Positions 28,265 to 36,644 of a stretch of DNA of 38,217 nt are shown here, one piece after another. Positions within the stretch are counted from its first letter, which is position 1, and each line of letters starts with the position of its first letter. This DNA comes from Rhodocyclaceae bacterium. Its GTDB lineage: Bacteria > Pseudomonadota > Gammaproteobacteria > Burkholderiales > Rhodocyclaceae. Made by a program: the position numbers and the translations under genes. The notes beneath the pieces are model-generated. The model had not been told where the DNA came from. It was given only the letters and a program-made list of their open reading frames with translations, and ran no database searches. Where the stretch lies: the NCBI GenBank assembly GCA_024710925.1, contig JANJTW010000194.1:1-38217 (forward strand), in the 5' to 3' direction.

Positions 28265-28292
28265 GAACGGCGACCCGAGGGTCGCCGTTCTT
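28265..28292 (+). terminator. Terminator after metH, probably bidirectional
   Basis: GAACGGCGACC (28265-28275) and GGTCGCCGTTC (28280-28290) form a perfect 11-base stem with a CGAG loop, followed by a short TT-rich stretch. It lies 22 bases after metH and ends at the last bases of the convergent DUF2721 gene, so it may end both transcripts. Confidence 0.75.
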
Positions 28293-28687
28293 CATTGCGC
28301 GGCATCCTGCCGTTCCAGATCCTCGACGACGACGGACAGCGCGTTGGTCGAAATCAGCACCTCAAGCAGCGAGAGAACGAGCGAAATGGTCAGGAAGACC
28401 AGGCTGGCGCCGAACAGGGCCTTTCCCGCCACGCCTTCGTGAACGAACAGCGCGAACATGGACAGCGCGCAGAGCAGGAAGCTCGTCACGCCCAACCCCT
28501 GCATGTACTTGGTCAGCACGATGCGCCGCTTGAGCCCGACGATCTGGCGGCGCACGATCGGCGCCTTGTGGTCCGGCGACGCATGCAGCTGGCGGATCAC
28601 CTGCGCCAGCATCAGAAAACGGTTGGTGTAGGCCAGCAGCAGCAGCGAGATGGCCGGGAACAACAGGGCAGGGGTGGTCAGGTCCAT
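28292..28687 (-). CDS. DUF2721 small membrane protein
   Basis: The 131-residue protein has a first membrane segment at about 5-25 (ALLFPAISLLLLAYTNRFLM), then a basic loop with RRQIVGLKRRI, then two more segments (about 60-82 and 90-118). This is the DUF2721 family of small integral membrane proteins with no established function. It is convergent with metH, overlapping the shared terminator by a base or so. The start at 28687 has a TAGAAT -10 box at 28718-28723 upstream on the minus strand, giving a short leader. Confidence 0.8.
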   Translation of the reverse strand: MDLTTPALLFPAISLLLLAYTNRFLMLAQVIRQLHASPDHKAPIVRRQIVGLKRRIVLTKYMQGLGVTSFLLCALSMFALFVHEGVAGKALFGASLVFLTISLVLSLLEVLISTNALSVVVEDLERQDAAQ

Positions 28688-28717
28688 GACGGTCGCGGCG
28701 CGGGAAGGGATGCCGGC

Positions 28718-28723
28718 ATTCTA
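28718..28723 (-). promoter_or_regulatory. -10 box for the DUF2721 gene
   Basis: On the minus strand TAGAAT lies 31 bases upstream of the ATG at 28687, next to the palindrome ATGCCGGCAT. No -35 box was identified. The rest of the gap to 28841 shows nothing else. Confidence 0.4.
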
Positions 28724-28841
28724 TCCCGGCCCCTCTGCCGCGGCGGGCACTTCGCCCACCCCGGGGCGCAGCGATTCGCAGTGCAGGTCGACCGCAACCA
28801 GCGGGACGACGGCAAGAGCGCGAGGGTCAGCGAAAGGTCGG

Positions 28842-29726
28842 CTAGAAACTGCAAACGCGATTGCGGCCTGTCGCCTTGGCGATGAACAAGGCCTGATCAG
28901 CCGCCTCGATGCACGCATCCATGTCGGCCGTCGAATGGAACTCGGAAACACCGAAAGAGGCCGTGACCCGGATCTCGATGTCGTCTTCGACGACCACTGC
29001 CGTCCCGGCGATTTCGAGGCGAATCCGCTCCATCGACGCTTCGGCCTCGGCCAGGCTCGCCCGTGGCAGGCAGACGAGAAATTCCTCCCCGCCGTAGCGG
29101 AAGATGCTGTCGAAGCGGCGGAGACGCCGTTGTGCGGTTGCGGCCACCATCTGCAGGACACGATCGCCGATCGCGTGTCCATGGCGGTCGTTGACCATCT
29201 TGAAGTGATCGATGTCCATCATGCACAGGCAGCAGGAACCTCCGTATCGGAGCATCCGGTCGCATTCCTCGGAAAGCCGCTGACTGAGCGAGCTACGGTT
29301 CCAGACACCCGTCAGGTGATCGATCAGGCAGATGTCCTTGATCAGTTTCATCTGCAGGGCCCGTACGCCGGTCTTGAAGCGGTAGGAATGATCCGCGAAG
29401 CGATCGTACGCTTCGGCCGACATCGCGGCTCCAGAGCGACCGAGCATCAGATGGGCTGCGCTTTCATGCATCTGCCGGTGCAGCACGTCGATGCGCTGCA
29501 GATGGGTTGTCCACGGCTGGTATTCACTCAGATCGAGTTGCCGGTACCACACGCCGAACGGGCAGGAATGATGGGCGTCGGGCGCCGTTACTTCGGGATC
29601 CGGACTGTCACCGCAAAGCAGCGAGCGATGATAGGCGTGGGTCCACTGCAGGTGCGCATCGGCGATTCGATCCAGTTGCTGGATGGTCGCAAGCTTGATT
29701 TCCCGGGATCTGGGGTTTCCTGCCAT
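28842..29726 (-). CDS. CZB-domain (zinc-binding) diguanylate cyclase, DgcZ-like
   Basis: The 294-residue protein has an N-terminal CZB domain with zinc ligands H25 (DAHLQW), C55 (CPFGVWY), H83 and H87 (VLHRQMH), matching E. coli DgcZ H22, C52, H79 and H83. A GGDEF domain follows with GGEEF at 212-216 and the inhibitory RxxD site (RRFD, 203-206). Thus it should make c-di-GMP, and zinc binding should inhibit it, as shown for DgcZ. The start is set by the family and by the merR neighbour: the merR stop (29731-29733) is followed by only four bases and then this ATG, so translation is coupled. An in-frame upstream ATG is rejected because it would sit inside merR. It is soluble, with no membrane segment. 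Confidence 0.87.
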   Translation of the reverse strand: MAGNPRSREIKLATIQQLDRIADAHLQWTHAYHRSLLCGDSPDPEVTAPDAHHSCPFGVWYRQLDLSEYQPWTTHLQRIDVLHRQMHESAAHLMLGRSGAAMSAEAYDRFADHSYRFKTGVRALQMKLIKDICLIDHLTGVWNRSSLSQRLSEECDRMLRYGGSCCLCMMDIDHFKMVNDRHGHAIGDRVLQMVAATAQRRLRRFDSIFRYGGEEFLVCLPRASLAEAEASMERIRLEIAGTAVVVEDDIEIRVTASFGVSEFHSTADMDACIEAADQALFIAKATGRNRVCSF

Positions 29727-29730
29727 GTAT

Positions 29731-30162
29731 TCAGGACTTGCCGGTCTCGCCGGCGCAAAGTTTAAGGATGAACGGGCAGGCATCGGGACACCCATGGGGG
29801 CAGCCGGCTATCAGGTCGCTCAGGGTATCGCTGATTTTTTCCAGAAGGGCCACCTGGCCCCTCATCTCGTTCAGCTTCCGGTCGGCGAGCGCAAGGATCG
29901 CATCGCAGTCACGGCCCTTCACATACGCCAGCAAATCGAGCACCTCGGCAAGAGTGAAGCCCAGTTCCTGGGCCCGCCGAATCAGCTGCAACTGCATGAG
30001 ATCGTCGTCGCTGTACTCCCGGAACCCCCCCGCCTGGGGACGCTTCGGCAAAGGCATCAAGCCTCGCCGCTGATAGTAACGAACCGTTGCGATGCTGACT
30101 CCGGCCGCATCTGCCAGCCGACCAATCGTGAGCTTGGTATTTTTATTCGGATTCGCGCTCAT
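29731..30162 (-). CDS. MerR-family heavy-metal-responsive regulator
   Basis: The 143-residue protein has the MerR winged helix (TIGRLADAAGVSIATVRYYQRRGL) and a dimer coiled coil. C86 and C121 are 35 residues apart, as for C82 and C117 in MerR, and C129 nearly matches C126. There are extra cysteines at C125 and C136 (CPHGCPDACPF...C), so a thiophilic metal such as Hg, Cd, Pb or Zn is the likely ligand. The start MSANPNKNTKLTIG at 30162 has AGGGTGA upstream; the longer ORF to 30243 runs through a palindrome and is not used. No mer, cad or efflux gene lies beside it; the partner is the CZB diguanylate cyclase, four bases downstream. The region is less GC-rich than its neighbours, which suggests acquisition. 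Confidence 0.85.
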   Translation of the reverse strand: MSANPNKNTKLTIGRLADAAGVSIATVRYYQRRGLMPLPKRPQAGGFREYSDDDLMQLQLIRRAQELGFTLAEVLDLLAYVKGRDCDAILALADRKLNEMRGQVALLEKISDTLSDLIAGCPHGCPDACPFILKLCAGETGKS

Positions 30163-30197
30163 ATCGTCACCCTGGTAGCTGCGTGATGCCCCACCAT

Positions 30198-30227
30198 CTA
30201 TGGTGCAGTTTAAACACTGCACCATAG
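30198..30227. promoter_or_regulatory. Large palindrome upstream of merR, candidate operator
   Basis: CTATGGTGCAGT (30198-30209) and ACTGCACCATAG (30216-30227) are perfect 12-base arms around a 6-base AT-rich spacer. The element lies 36 bases upstream of the merR ATG. MerR proteins bind long dyads, but I could not place it in a promoter spacer of 19-20 bases: a -35-like TTGCGT on the minus strand lies just beyond it. Autoregulation is therefore inferred, not proven. Confidence 0.65.
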
Positions 30228-30365
30228 TGCCGACGCAAGGCATTTCTGCGCCCTATAGCTAGGACGTATGCCAGGCGCAACAGTTCCGGATGATGAAAAA
30301 TATCGTGTTTCCGCCGCAGGGCGCCCGTTCAATCAGCCCCCCGGACAACGACATCCGCGATCGAA

Positions 30366-31583
30366 TCAGTAGAGCAGAAAGTCCTCGCGCATTCGCGTCC
30401 ACGCCGCCTCGTCCGGCAAGGTCAACGCGTCGAGATCGCCCGGCGTCGCCGCCGCATCGTCGACCCACTCGCGCAGCAACGGCGAGCCGTTGATCAGGTC
30501 GATCGCCCGCCGCTCGAATTCGTACTCGTAGCCGAAGTCGCGCCACAGCGGATAGTCGGGCTGCAGGCGACGGATCGCCTTGAAGGCCAGCGCCTGCACG
30601 CGCCACGGCTTGAAGGCGGCATGGTCGTAATGCGCCGGGTCTTCGACGTGGATCTGTACGCCACTGCACAGCTTACCGGCATGCTTGTGGAAGGTCGGCT
30701 CGAACCAGCATTCGCGCAGCACGCAGCCCTTGAGCCATTCCGGCGCCAGCGCACGCATCTCGCGCAGCACGGCGCCGGCGTCGATGTCGGGGGCACCGAA
30801 CAGTTCGAGCGGCCGCGTCGTGCCGCGGCCTTCCGACAGCGTCGTTCCCTCCAGCATCACGGTGCCGGCGTAGGCGCGCGCCATCCACAGGTTCGGCGCG
30901 TTCGGACTCGGGTTCACCCAGCTCCGTTCGCCGAGCGGCCAGCCGTAGCCGGGCGCGGCGTCGGGCTGCCAGCCGGCCATTTCGATCACCCGGCAGTCGA
31001 CGTCGAGCTTCAGCGTGGCGACGAACCAGCGCGCCAGCTCGCCCATGGTCAGGCCATGGCGCATCGGCATCGCGCCGGCGCCGACGAAGCTCTCCCAGCC
31101 GTCGCGCAGCGTCAGCCCCTCGACCGGGCGGCCGGCCGGGTTCGGCCGGTCGAGCACCCACACCGCCTTGCCGTGCTGCGCCGCCGCTTCGAGCACGTAG
31201 CGCAGCGTGGTGATGAAGGTGTAGATGCGGCAGCCGAGGTCCTGCAGGTCGACCAGCAGCACGTCGAAGCTCGCCATCATCGCGGCGGTCGGTCGGCGCA
31301 CCTCGCCGTAGAGGCTGAACACCGGGATGCCGTGCTGCGGGTCGACGTAGTCCGGCGACTCGACCATGTTGTCCTGCTTGTCGCCGCGCAGTCCGTGCTG
31401 CGGGCCGAAGGCGGCGCTCAATCGGATATCGGGGAGCGCCGCCAGCGCGTCGAGCGAATGCGTCAGGTCGCGCGTCAGCGACGCCGGATGGGCGAGCAGC
31501 GCGACGCGCTTGCCGGCGAGCGGGCGGCGCAGCGCGGGATCTTCGAGAAGGCGGTCGAGGCCGAAGCGGATCGTGGCGGTCAT
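30366..31583 (-). CDS. NamZ-like exo-muramidase (DUF1343/GH171 family)
   Basis: A 405-residue protein of the DUF1343 family, with blocks such as GKRVALLAHPASLT, FGPQHGLRGDKQDNM, VDLQDLGCRIYTFI, VLDRPNPAGR and MLEGTTLSEGRGTTRP. The family includes NamZ, which releases N-acetylmuramic acid from peptidoglycan fragment ends. No signal peptide is visible, which is odd for a cell-wall enzyme and suggests cytoplasmic recycling, or an export route not seen. The ATG at 31583 lies 5 bases after the stop of the DOMON-like gene, so they are one operon. The nearby murB and amidase genes support a wall role. Confidence 0.85.
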   Translation of the reverse strand: MTATIRFGLDRLLEDPALRRPLAGKRVALLAHPASLTRDLTHSLDALAALPDIRLSAAFGPQHGLRGDKQDNMVESPDYVDPQHGIPVFSLYGEVRRPTAAMMASFDVLLVDLQDLGCRIYTFITTLRYVLEAAAQHGKAVWVLDRPNPAGRPVEGLTLRDGWESFVGAGAMPMRHGLTMGELARWFVATLKLDVDCRVIEMAGWQPDAAPGYGWPLGERSWVNPSPNAPNLWMARAYAGTVMLEGTTLSEGRGTTRPLELFGAPDIDAGAVLREMRALAPEWLKGCVLRECWFEPTFHKHAGKLCSGVQIHVEDPAHYDHAAFKPWRVQALAFKAIRRLQPDYPLWRDFGYEYEFERRAIDLINGSPLLREWVDDAAATPGDLDALTLPDEAAWTRMREDFLLY

Positions 31584-31588
31584 GGTCG

Positions 31589-32152
31589 TCAGGGCAGGGC
31601 CGGCAGCGTCACGGCAAAGCTGTCGCGGCGGTGGAAATCGGGACGCTCGGCGGTATGGCGCAAGGCCCAGTAGGAAAGCTGCGGCGAGCCGTCGCTGCCG
31701 ACCTCCTCGGCGACCAGCGTCAGCGCCAGTTCGCGCGCGCCGCCGGCGGGCAGCCAGGCGGCGGCGAGCGCAACGTCGAGCACGCCTTCGTCGCCGGCGA
31801 CGCGCCAGGCGACCGCCGGCGCCGGCCCGTCCGGCGGCTGCGCCGGCTGGCGGTAGCCGGCGAAGGCGTAGGCCGCCCATGCGCCGGACGGCGAGAAATT
31901 GAACTCACGATAGGCGGCGTCGCCCTCGGCGGCGACAAAGGCCTCGCCGCAGGTATGCCGCCACAGGTCGTCGGCGCGCGCGGGCGTCGTCGCCGCCGGC
32001 ACGCGCAGCCGGGACAGTTCGCCGCGAAGATGAAAGGCGATGCGCAGCAGACCGTCGGCGAGCGCAACGCGCGCACACACGGTGCGCAGGCCGAGCGCCG
32101 GCGTCGCCGGGTGGCAGCGCAGCGAGAGGAGGCCGGCGGCAGGCAGGCGCAT
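31589..32152 (-). CDS. DOMON-like domain protein
   Basis: A 187-residue protein starting [21 protein letters not shown], with blocks [20 protein letters not shown] and [21 protein letters not shown]. This is the DOMON-like family often found beside murB (named DOMON_murB_like in domain collections, by recall), a beta-sandwich that may bind a sugar or haem. It has no signal peptide. An ATG at 32185 would add 11 residues but would lie in the -10 box (TACAAT, 32184-32189 on the minus strand), so the start at 32152 is preferred. It is operonic with the NamZ-like gene. Confidence 0.8.
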   Translation of the reverse strand: MRLPAAGLLSLRCHPATPALGLRTVCARVALADGLLRIAFHLRGELSRLRVPAATTPARADDLWRHTCGEAFVAAEGDAAYREFNFSPSGAWAAYAFAGYRQPAQPPDGPAPAVAWRVAGDEGVLDVALAAAWLPAGGARELALTLVAEEVGSDGSPQLSYWALRHTAERPDFHRRDSFAVTLPALP

Positions 32153-32183
32153 GGTCGGGGCGGGCGGGGGAAGCAATGCCGGC

Positions 32184-32223
32184 ATTGTAGTCGAGCCGGC
32201 CGGCCGGCGGCCTCGGTTACAAT
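32184..32223. promoter_or_regulatory. Divergent -10 boxes between the DOMON-like gene and murB
   Basis: TACAAT on the minus strand (32184-32189) serves the DOMON-like/NamZ operon, and TACAAT on the plus strand (32218-32223) serves murB (ATG at 32295). The two operons are transcribed divergently from a compact region. -35 boxes are not clear. Confidence 0.5.
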
Positions 32224-32294
32224 GGCTGCCGCATCGACACCGGCCGGCCCGCGCCGCGCCCGTCTTCCATCCGCCGCCTTCCGCCCGTGCCCGC

Positions 32295-33338
32295 ATGACG
32301 ACCCTCCGCATCGAAACCGACGCCGACCTCGGCCGGCGCAACACGCTGGCGCTGCCGGCGCGCGCCGCGCAGCTGGCGACGATCCGCTCGCTCGACGAGG
32401 CGCGGGCGCTGGTCGCCGACCCGCGCCGGCGCGGCCTGCCACGCTTCGTGCTCGGCGGCGGCAGCAACCTGGTGCTGTGCGGCGACTTCGCCGGGCTGGT
32501 GCTGCAGGCGGCGCTGTCCGGCCGCGCGCGCACCGGCGAGGACGCCGAAGCCTTCTACGTGACCGCCGGCGCCGGCGAGAACTGGCACGACTTCGTGCAG
32601 TGGACGCTGGCCGCCGGCCATCCCGGGCTGGAGAACCTGGCGCTGATCCCGGGCACGGTCGGCGCGGCGCCGATCCAGAACATCGGCGCCTACGGGCTGG
32701 AGGTTTGCGAACGCTTCGCGCATCTCGACGCACTCGACCTCGACGCCGGCGAACTGCGCCGCTTCGACGCCGCCGCCTGCCGCTTCGGCTACCGCGACAG
32801 CGTCTTCAAGCAGGAGGGCTGGCACCTCAGCGGCCGCTACCTGATCGTCGCCGTGACCTTCCGCCTGCCCAAGGCCTGGGCGCCGCTGACGCGCTACGCC
32901 GACGTCGCCGCCGAGCTGGACGCCGCCGGCGTCGCACGACCGACGGCGGTCGACATCGCCGCCGCAGTGACGGCAATCCGCCGGCGCAAGCTGCCCGACC
33001 CGGCGGCCATTCCCAACGCCGGCAGCTTCTTCCAGAACCCGGTGGTGGCCGCCGAGCAGGCCGCGCGGCTGCAGGCGGCATACCCGGCATTGCCGACCTA
33101 CGCGCAGGCCGACGGCCGGGTGAAGCTCGCCGCCGGCTGGCTGATCGAGCAGGCCGGCTGGAAGGGCCGCAACCGCGGCCCGGTGGGCATGTTCGAAAAG
33201 CAGGCGCTGATCCTGGTCAACCGCGGCGGCGCCCGCGGTGCCGACGTGCGGGCACTCGCCGACGCGGTGCGCGCCGACGTACAGGCGCGCTTCGGCGTCG
33301 CCCTCGCCCCCGAGCCGATCTACTTCCCGGCGACGTAG
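32295..33338 (+). CDS. murB: UDP-N-acetylenolpyruvoylglucosamine reductase, type I
   Basis: The 347-residue flavoenzyme matches MurB: FAD-binding block [26 protein letters not shown], catalytic Tyr/Arg GYRDS (R167), catalytic S244 in [10 protein letters not shown] and E340 in APEPIYFP. It reduces the enolpyruvyl group with NADPH to give UDP-N-acetylmuramate in the cytoplasm, an early step of wall synthesis. The start ATG at 32295 is the family start; a GTG just upstream is possible. It overlaps the convergent amidase by 19 bases. Confidence 0.95.
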   Translation: MTTLRIETDADLGRRNTLALPARAAQLATIRSLDEARALVADPRRRGLPRFVLGGGSNLVLCGDFAGLVLQAALSGRARTGEDAEAFYVTAGAGENWHDFVQWTLAAGHPGLENLALIPGTVGAAPIQNIGAYGLEVCERFAHLDALDLDAGELRRFDAAACRFGYRDSVFKQEGWHLSGRYLIVAVTFRLPKAWAPLTRYADVAAELDAAGVARPTAVDIAAAVTAIRRRKLPDPAAIPNAGSFFQNPVVAAEQAARLQAAYPALPTYAQADGRVKLAAGWLIEQAGWKGRNRGPVGMFEKQALILVNRGGARGADVRALADAVRADVQARFGVALAPEPIYFPAT

Positions 33339-34012
33339 AGGCAGGCGGCGACGCCGGTGGCGACGGCGTCGGCCATTCGCGCCTGGCGCTGCGGATCGGC
33401 GAGCAGCAGCTCCTCGTCGCGGTGCTTGATGACGCCGGCCTCGAACAGCACCGCCGGCAGCGTCGTCCGGTAGAGGACGACCAGGTTGTCGTAGAAATGC
33501 ACGGCGTTCGTCTCGTCCGCCCACGGCCGCTTCGGAAAGTGGTGGCGGGTCGGCACGAAGCCGGCGCGGCGCATCATGGCGCCGATCGCCGACGCGCAGC
33601 GGCCGCTCGTTGCCGGTGCCGGGCTGGCGCGCGAGACGTACAGCGAGAAGCCGGCGTGGGCGTCGCTGTAGGTCAGCGTCCGTCCTTGCCATTGCCATTC
33701 CTGCAGCAGTTCGGCGGACACCGAATCGTGGTGCACGGAGAGGAAGAAGTCGGCGCCGGCCGCCGCCTGCGGGCGCGCGACGAGGCTGCCGATGCGGCCG
33801 TCGAAATTCACCGGGCAGACGGCGAGGCCGCGCGCCGCCAGCGCGTCGCCGAGCCGCGCCGCGAAATCGCGGTTGAACGCGAACTCGGGCCGGCCGCGGG
33901 CGCTGATCGCGCCCGGGTCGGCGAGGCCGTGGCCGACATCGACGGCGACTTCGGCGGCGCGCGCGTCGTGGGTCAGCAACAGCGCGGCTACAATGAGGGT
34001 TCGTCGCATCAT
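33320..34012 (-). CDS. N-acetylmuramoyl-L-alanine amidase (Amidase_3, AmiC-like)
   Basis: The 230-residue protein has a signal peptide (1-19, ending ARA), then an Amidase_3 domain with zinc ligands in [11 protein letters not shown], the Glu in [10 protein letters not shown] and the His in LSVHHDSVS, and the catalytic Glu in [13 protein letters not shown]. It would split the bond between N-acetylmuramate and L-alanine in the periplasm. It lacks the AMIN domain of AmiC, so I give no symbol. Two adjacent ATG codons (34012 and 34009) may start it. Its 5' end contains the promoter of the divergent cupin gene. Confidence 0.87.
   Translation of the reverse strand: MMRRTLIVAALLLTHDARAAEVAVDVGHGLADPGAISARGRPEFAFNRDFAARLGDALAARGLAVCPVNFDGRIGSLVARPQAAAGADFFLSVHHDSVSAELLQEWQWQGRTLTYSDAHAGFSLYVSRASPAPATSGRCASAIGAMMRRAGFVPTRHHFPKRPWADETNAVHFYDNLVVLYRTTLPAVLFEAGVIKHRDEELLLADPQRQARMADAVATGVAACLYVAGK
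33989..33994 (+). promoter_or_regulatory. -10 box for the cupin gene
   Basis: TACAAT lies 34 bases before the cupin ATG at 34028, inside the first codons of the divergent amidase gene. No strong -35 box is visible. Confidence 0.4.
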
Positions 34013-34027
34013 TGCCGGAATTAAACC

Positions 34028-34393
34028 ATGCCGCCCCGCCTCGTCCATTTCGCCGACCCGCTGCCGCCGCCCGCCACCGACCGGCCGGCCCCCGACCGCG
34101 CGATCGGCCCGCCGCCGCTGCGCACGACCTGGCAGGCCTACGCCGCCGCCGACGGCCTGTCGATCGGCGAATGGGCCTGCGAACCGGGCGCCTGGCGGAT
34201 CGCCTTCCACGACAACCGCCACGAGTTCTTCCAGGTGCTCGCCGGCCGCCTGCGCATCGTCGACGAAGCCGGCGACGCGCGTGTCTTCGGCCCCGGCGAC
34301 GCCGGCGTCATCCCGGCCGGCTTCCGCGGCACCTTCGAGGTGCTGGCAGCGGTCAGGAAGCGCTACGTGATGATCGACCCGCCGGCGGCTTGA
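34028..34393 (+). CDS. Cupin-domain protein (Cupin_3/DUF861 type)
   Basis: The 121-residue protein is a single small beta-barrel cupin: IGEWACEPGAWRIAFHDNRHEFFQVLAGRLRI followed by FGPGDAGVIPAGFRGTFEVL. Metal-binding His and Glu residues are partly present, though the usual second His is missing. It resembles the (S)-ureidoglycine aminohydrolase-type cupin family, but a function in ureide breakdown is not supported by neighbours. It is short, soluble and possibly co-transcribed with the histidine kinase 31 bases downstream. Confidence 0.75.
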   Translation: MPPRLVHFADPLPPPATDRPAPDRAIGPPPLRTTWQAYAAADGLSIGEWACEPGAWRIAFHDNRHEFFQVLAGRLRIVDEAGDARVFGPGDAGVIPAGFRGTFEVLAAVRKRYVMIDPPAA

Positions 34394-34424
34394 CAGCAAC
34401 CGGCCCGGCGAAAAGAATCGTCCG

Positions 34425-36644
34425 ATGAGCGATCCCGGCGCCGCCACCTTTGCCCTGCCGCAACTCCTCGGCAGCGGGCCGGCGGGCCTCCTTGCCGGCG
34501 GCGCGCTGCTCGCCGCGGCGGTTGCGCTGGCCTGGCAGGAATGCCGGCGGCGCCGCCAGGCCGGCGCCGCCGCGGCCGACGCCGCGCATTACCGGATGCT
34601 CTTCGACGGCAATCCGAACCCGATGTATGTCTATGACGTCGACACGCTCGAACTGCTCGCCGTCAACGAAACCCTGCTCAACGGCTATGGCTATGCCGCG
34701 GCGGGCGAGCTGGTCGGCAAGCCGGTGCTGACGCTGCACGCCGAGATCGAACGCGAGGCCGTGCGCCAGGTGATCGCCAACCTGGCGGCGGGCGGCCAGC
34801 AGTACAAGCGGCGCTGGCTGCACCTGCATCGCAACGGCGACGCCTTTCCGGTCGAGATCTTCTCGCAGCCGATGCCCTACGCCGGGCGGCGGGCGCGCCT
34901 GGTGGTCGCCCGCGACCTCAACGACCAGGTGCGCGCCGAGATGGAACTGCTCGGCCAGCGCCAGTTCCGCGAATCGCTGCTCGAAGCCCTGCCGCTGCCG
35001 GTGTTCTACAAGGACCGGGCGGGGCGCTACCTCGGCCTGAACGAGGCCTTCGTGCACTTCTTCGGCGCCGAACGCGAGCACCTCGTCGGCCGCACTGCCT
35101 GGGAGATCGCGCCGCCGGAACTGGCGGCGAAATACCAGGCCGCCGACGACGAACTCTACGCCGCGCCGGAGCGCACCCAGGTCTACTCGGCGCAGGTGGA
35201 GACGAAGGCCAAGGGCCTGCGCGACGTCGTGTTCACGAAGGCCGTTTTCCGCGATCATGCGGGCGCCGTCGCCGGCCTCGTCGGCACCGTCCTCGACGTC
35301 ACCGAGCAGGAGGCGGCCGGCCGCGCGCTGCGCGAAAGCGAGGCGCGGCTGGCGCAGATTCTCGCCAACAGCCCGCTGCCGATCTTCGTCATCGACGCCG
35401 AGCACCGCATCGTCGTCTGGAACCCGGCCTGCGAGCGCACCTTCGCGCTGAGTGCGGCGGAGATGCTCGGCACGCGCCGGCAGTGGGCCGCCTTCTACCC
35501 GAGCGAGCGGCCGGTGATGGCCGACATCGTCCTCGCCGGCGGCCGCGAGCCGGAGGTGGCGCAGTACTACGAGCGCCGCTACCGGCGCTCGCCGTTCAAC
35601 CCGGAAGCCTTCGAGGCCGAGGACCATTTCCCGCACCTCGGCGAGGACGGGCGCTGGCTGTACTTCACCGCCTCGCCGCTGCGCGACTCGTCGGGCAAGG
35701 TGGTCGGAGCGATCGAAACGCTGCTCGACGTCACCGAGCGCAAGCGCGCCGAGGCGCGGGCGCGCGAACTCAACGAGCGCCTGGAAGCCCGCGTCCGGCA
35801 ACGCACCGCCGACCTCGAGCGGGCCAACGAGGAGCTGCGGCTGGCGATGCGGCAGCTGGTGCAGACCGAGAAGCTGGCATCGCTCGGCAGCCTGGTCGCC
35901 GGCGTCGCGCACGAGCTGAACACGCCGCTCGGCAACGTGCTCACCGTCGCCACGACGCTGCGCGACCGTACCGAGGACTTCGCCGCGACCGTGGCCGGCG
36001 GCGGCGGCCTGCGGCGGTCGACGATCAACGACTACACCAGCGCCTGCCTGGAGGCGGCGCGCATCGTCGAGCGCAATGCGCAACGCGCCGCCGACCTGAT
36101 CGGCAATTTCAAGGAAGTCGCCGTAGACCAGACGAGCACGCGGCGACGGCGCTTCGACCTGCGCGCGGTGATCGACGAGATGCTGTCGACGCTGCAGCCG
36201 ACGCTGCGCCGGACGAACCACCGCGTCGTCGTCGACGTGGCGCCCGGCATCGTCCTCGACAGTTATCCCGGGCCGCTCGAACAGATTCTCGGCAACCTGG
36301 TGATGAATTCGCTGCTGCACGGCTTCGAGACAACGCCGGCCGGCTGCATCACGCTGCGCGCCGAGGCCGGCGCCGACGAGGTGCGCTTGCACTACACCGA
36401 CGACGGCAGCGGCATGGACGCGGAAACGGCGCAGCAGGCCTTCGATCCGTTCTTCACGACCAAGCTTGGCAAGGGCGGCAGCGGGCTCGGCCTGTACATT
36501 GTCTACAACCTGACCACCGCCGTCCTCGGCGGCCGCATCGCGCTGCGCAGCGAGGCGGGCAAGGGGACGCACTTCGAACTGACGCTGCCGACGGTGGCGC
36601 CGCAGCTCGCCGAGCCGGGCGACCCGCCGCCGGCCGCCGGCTAG
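34425..36644 (+). CDS. Sensor histidine kinase with three PAS domains
   Basis: The 739-residue protein has one N-terminal membrane segment (about 20-38) and three PAS domains (about 55-175, 185-300 and 312-430). A coiled coil and a His-phosphotransfer region follow, with H496 in GVAHELNTPLGN. The ATPase domain has N box NLVMNSLLHG, G1 DDGSGM and G2 GGSGLGLYIV. It should autophosphorylate and pass phosphate to a response regulator, but none lies next to it. PAS domains may bind haem, flavin or small ligands; the signal is not readable. The kinase lacks a periplasmic sensor loop, so it probably senses an intracellular cue. It ends tail-to-tail with the DUF1840 gene, sharing CTAG. Confidence 0.88.
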   Translation: MSDPGAATFALPQLLGSGPAGLLAGGALLAAAVALAWQECRRRRQAGAAAADAAHYRMLFDGNPNPMYVYDVDTLELLAVNETLLNGYGYAAAGELVGKPVLTLHAEIEREAVRQVIANLAAGGQQYKRRWLHLHRNGDAFPVEIFSQPMPYAGRRARLVVARDLNDQVRAEMELLGQRQFRESLLEALPLPVFYKDRAGRYLGLNEAFVHFFGAEREHLVGRTAWEIAPPELAAKYQAADDELYAAPERTQVYSAQVETKAKGLRDVVFTKAVFRDHAGAVAGLVGTVLDVTEQEAAGRALRESEARLAQILANSPLPIFVIDAEHRIVVWNPACERTFALSAAEMLGTRRQWAAFYPSERPVMADIVLAGGREPEVAQYYERRYRRSPFNPEAFEAEDHFPHLGEDGRWLYFTASPLRDSSGKVVGAIETLLDVTERKRAEARARELNERLEARVRQRTADLERANEELRLAMRQLVQTEKLASLGSLVAGVAHELNTPLGNVLTVATTLRDRTEDFAATVAGGGGLRRSTINDYTSACLEAARIVERNAQRAADLIGNFKEVAVDQTSTRRRRFDLRAVIDEMLSTLQPTLRRTNHRVVVDVAPGIVLDSYPGPLEQILGNLVMNSLLHGFETTPAGCITLRAEAGADEVRLHYTDDGSGMDAETAQQAFDPFFTTKLGKGGSGLGLYIVYNLTTAVLGGRIALRSEAGKGTHFELTLPTVAPQLAEPGDPPPAAG

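Noticed and set aside
30228-30365. A short gene between merR and the NamZ-like gene
   Set aside because: The only frames are short, lack ribosome-binding sites and resemble nothing; the gap looks like intergenic DNA.
32153-32185. Longer start for the DOMON-like gene at 32185
   Set aside because: That ATG overlaps the -10 box of the same gene, so it would not be in the mRNA; 32152 fits better.
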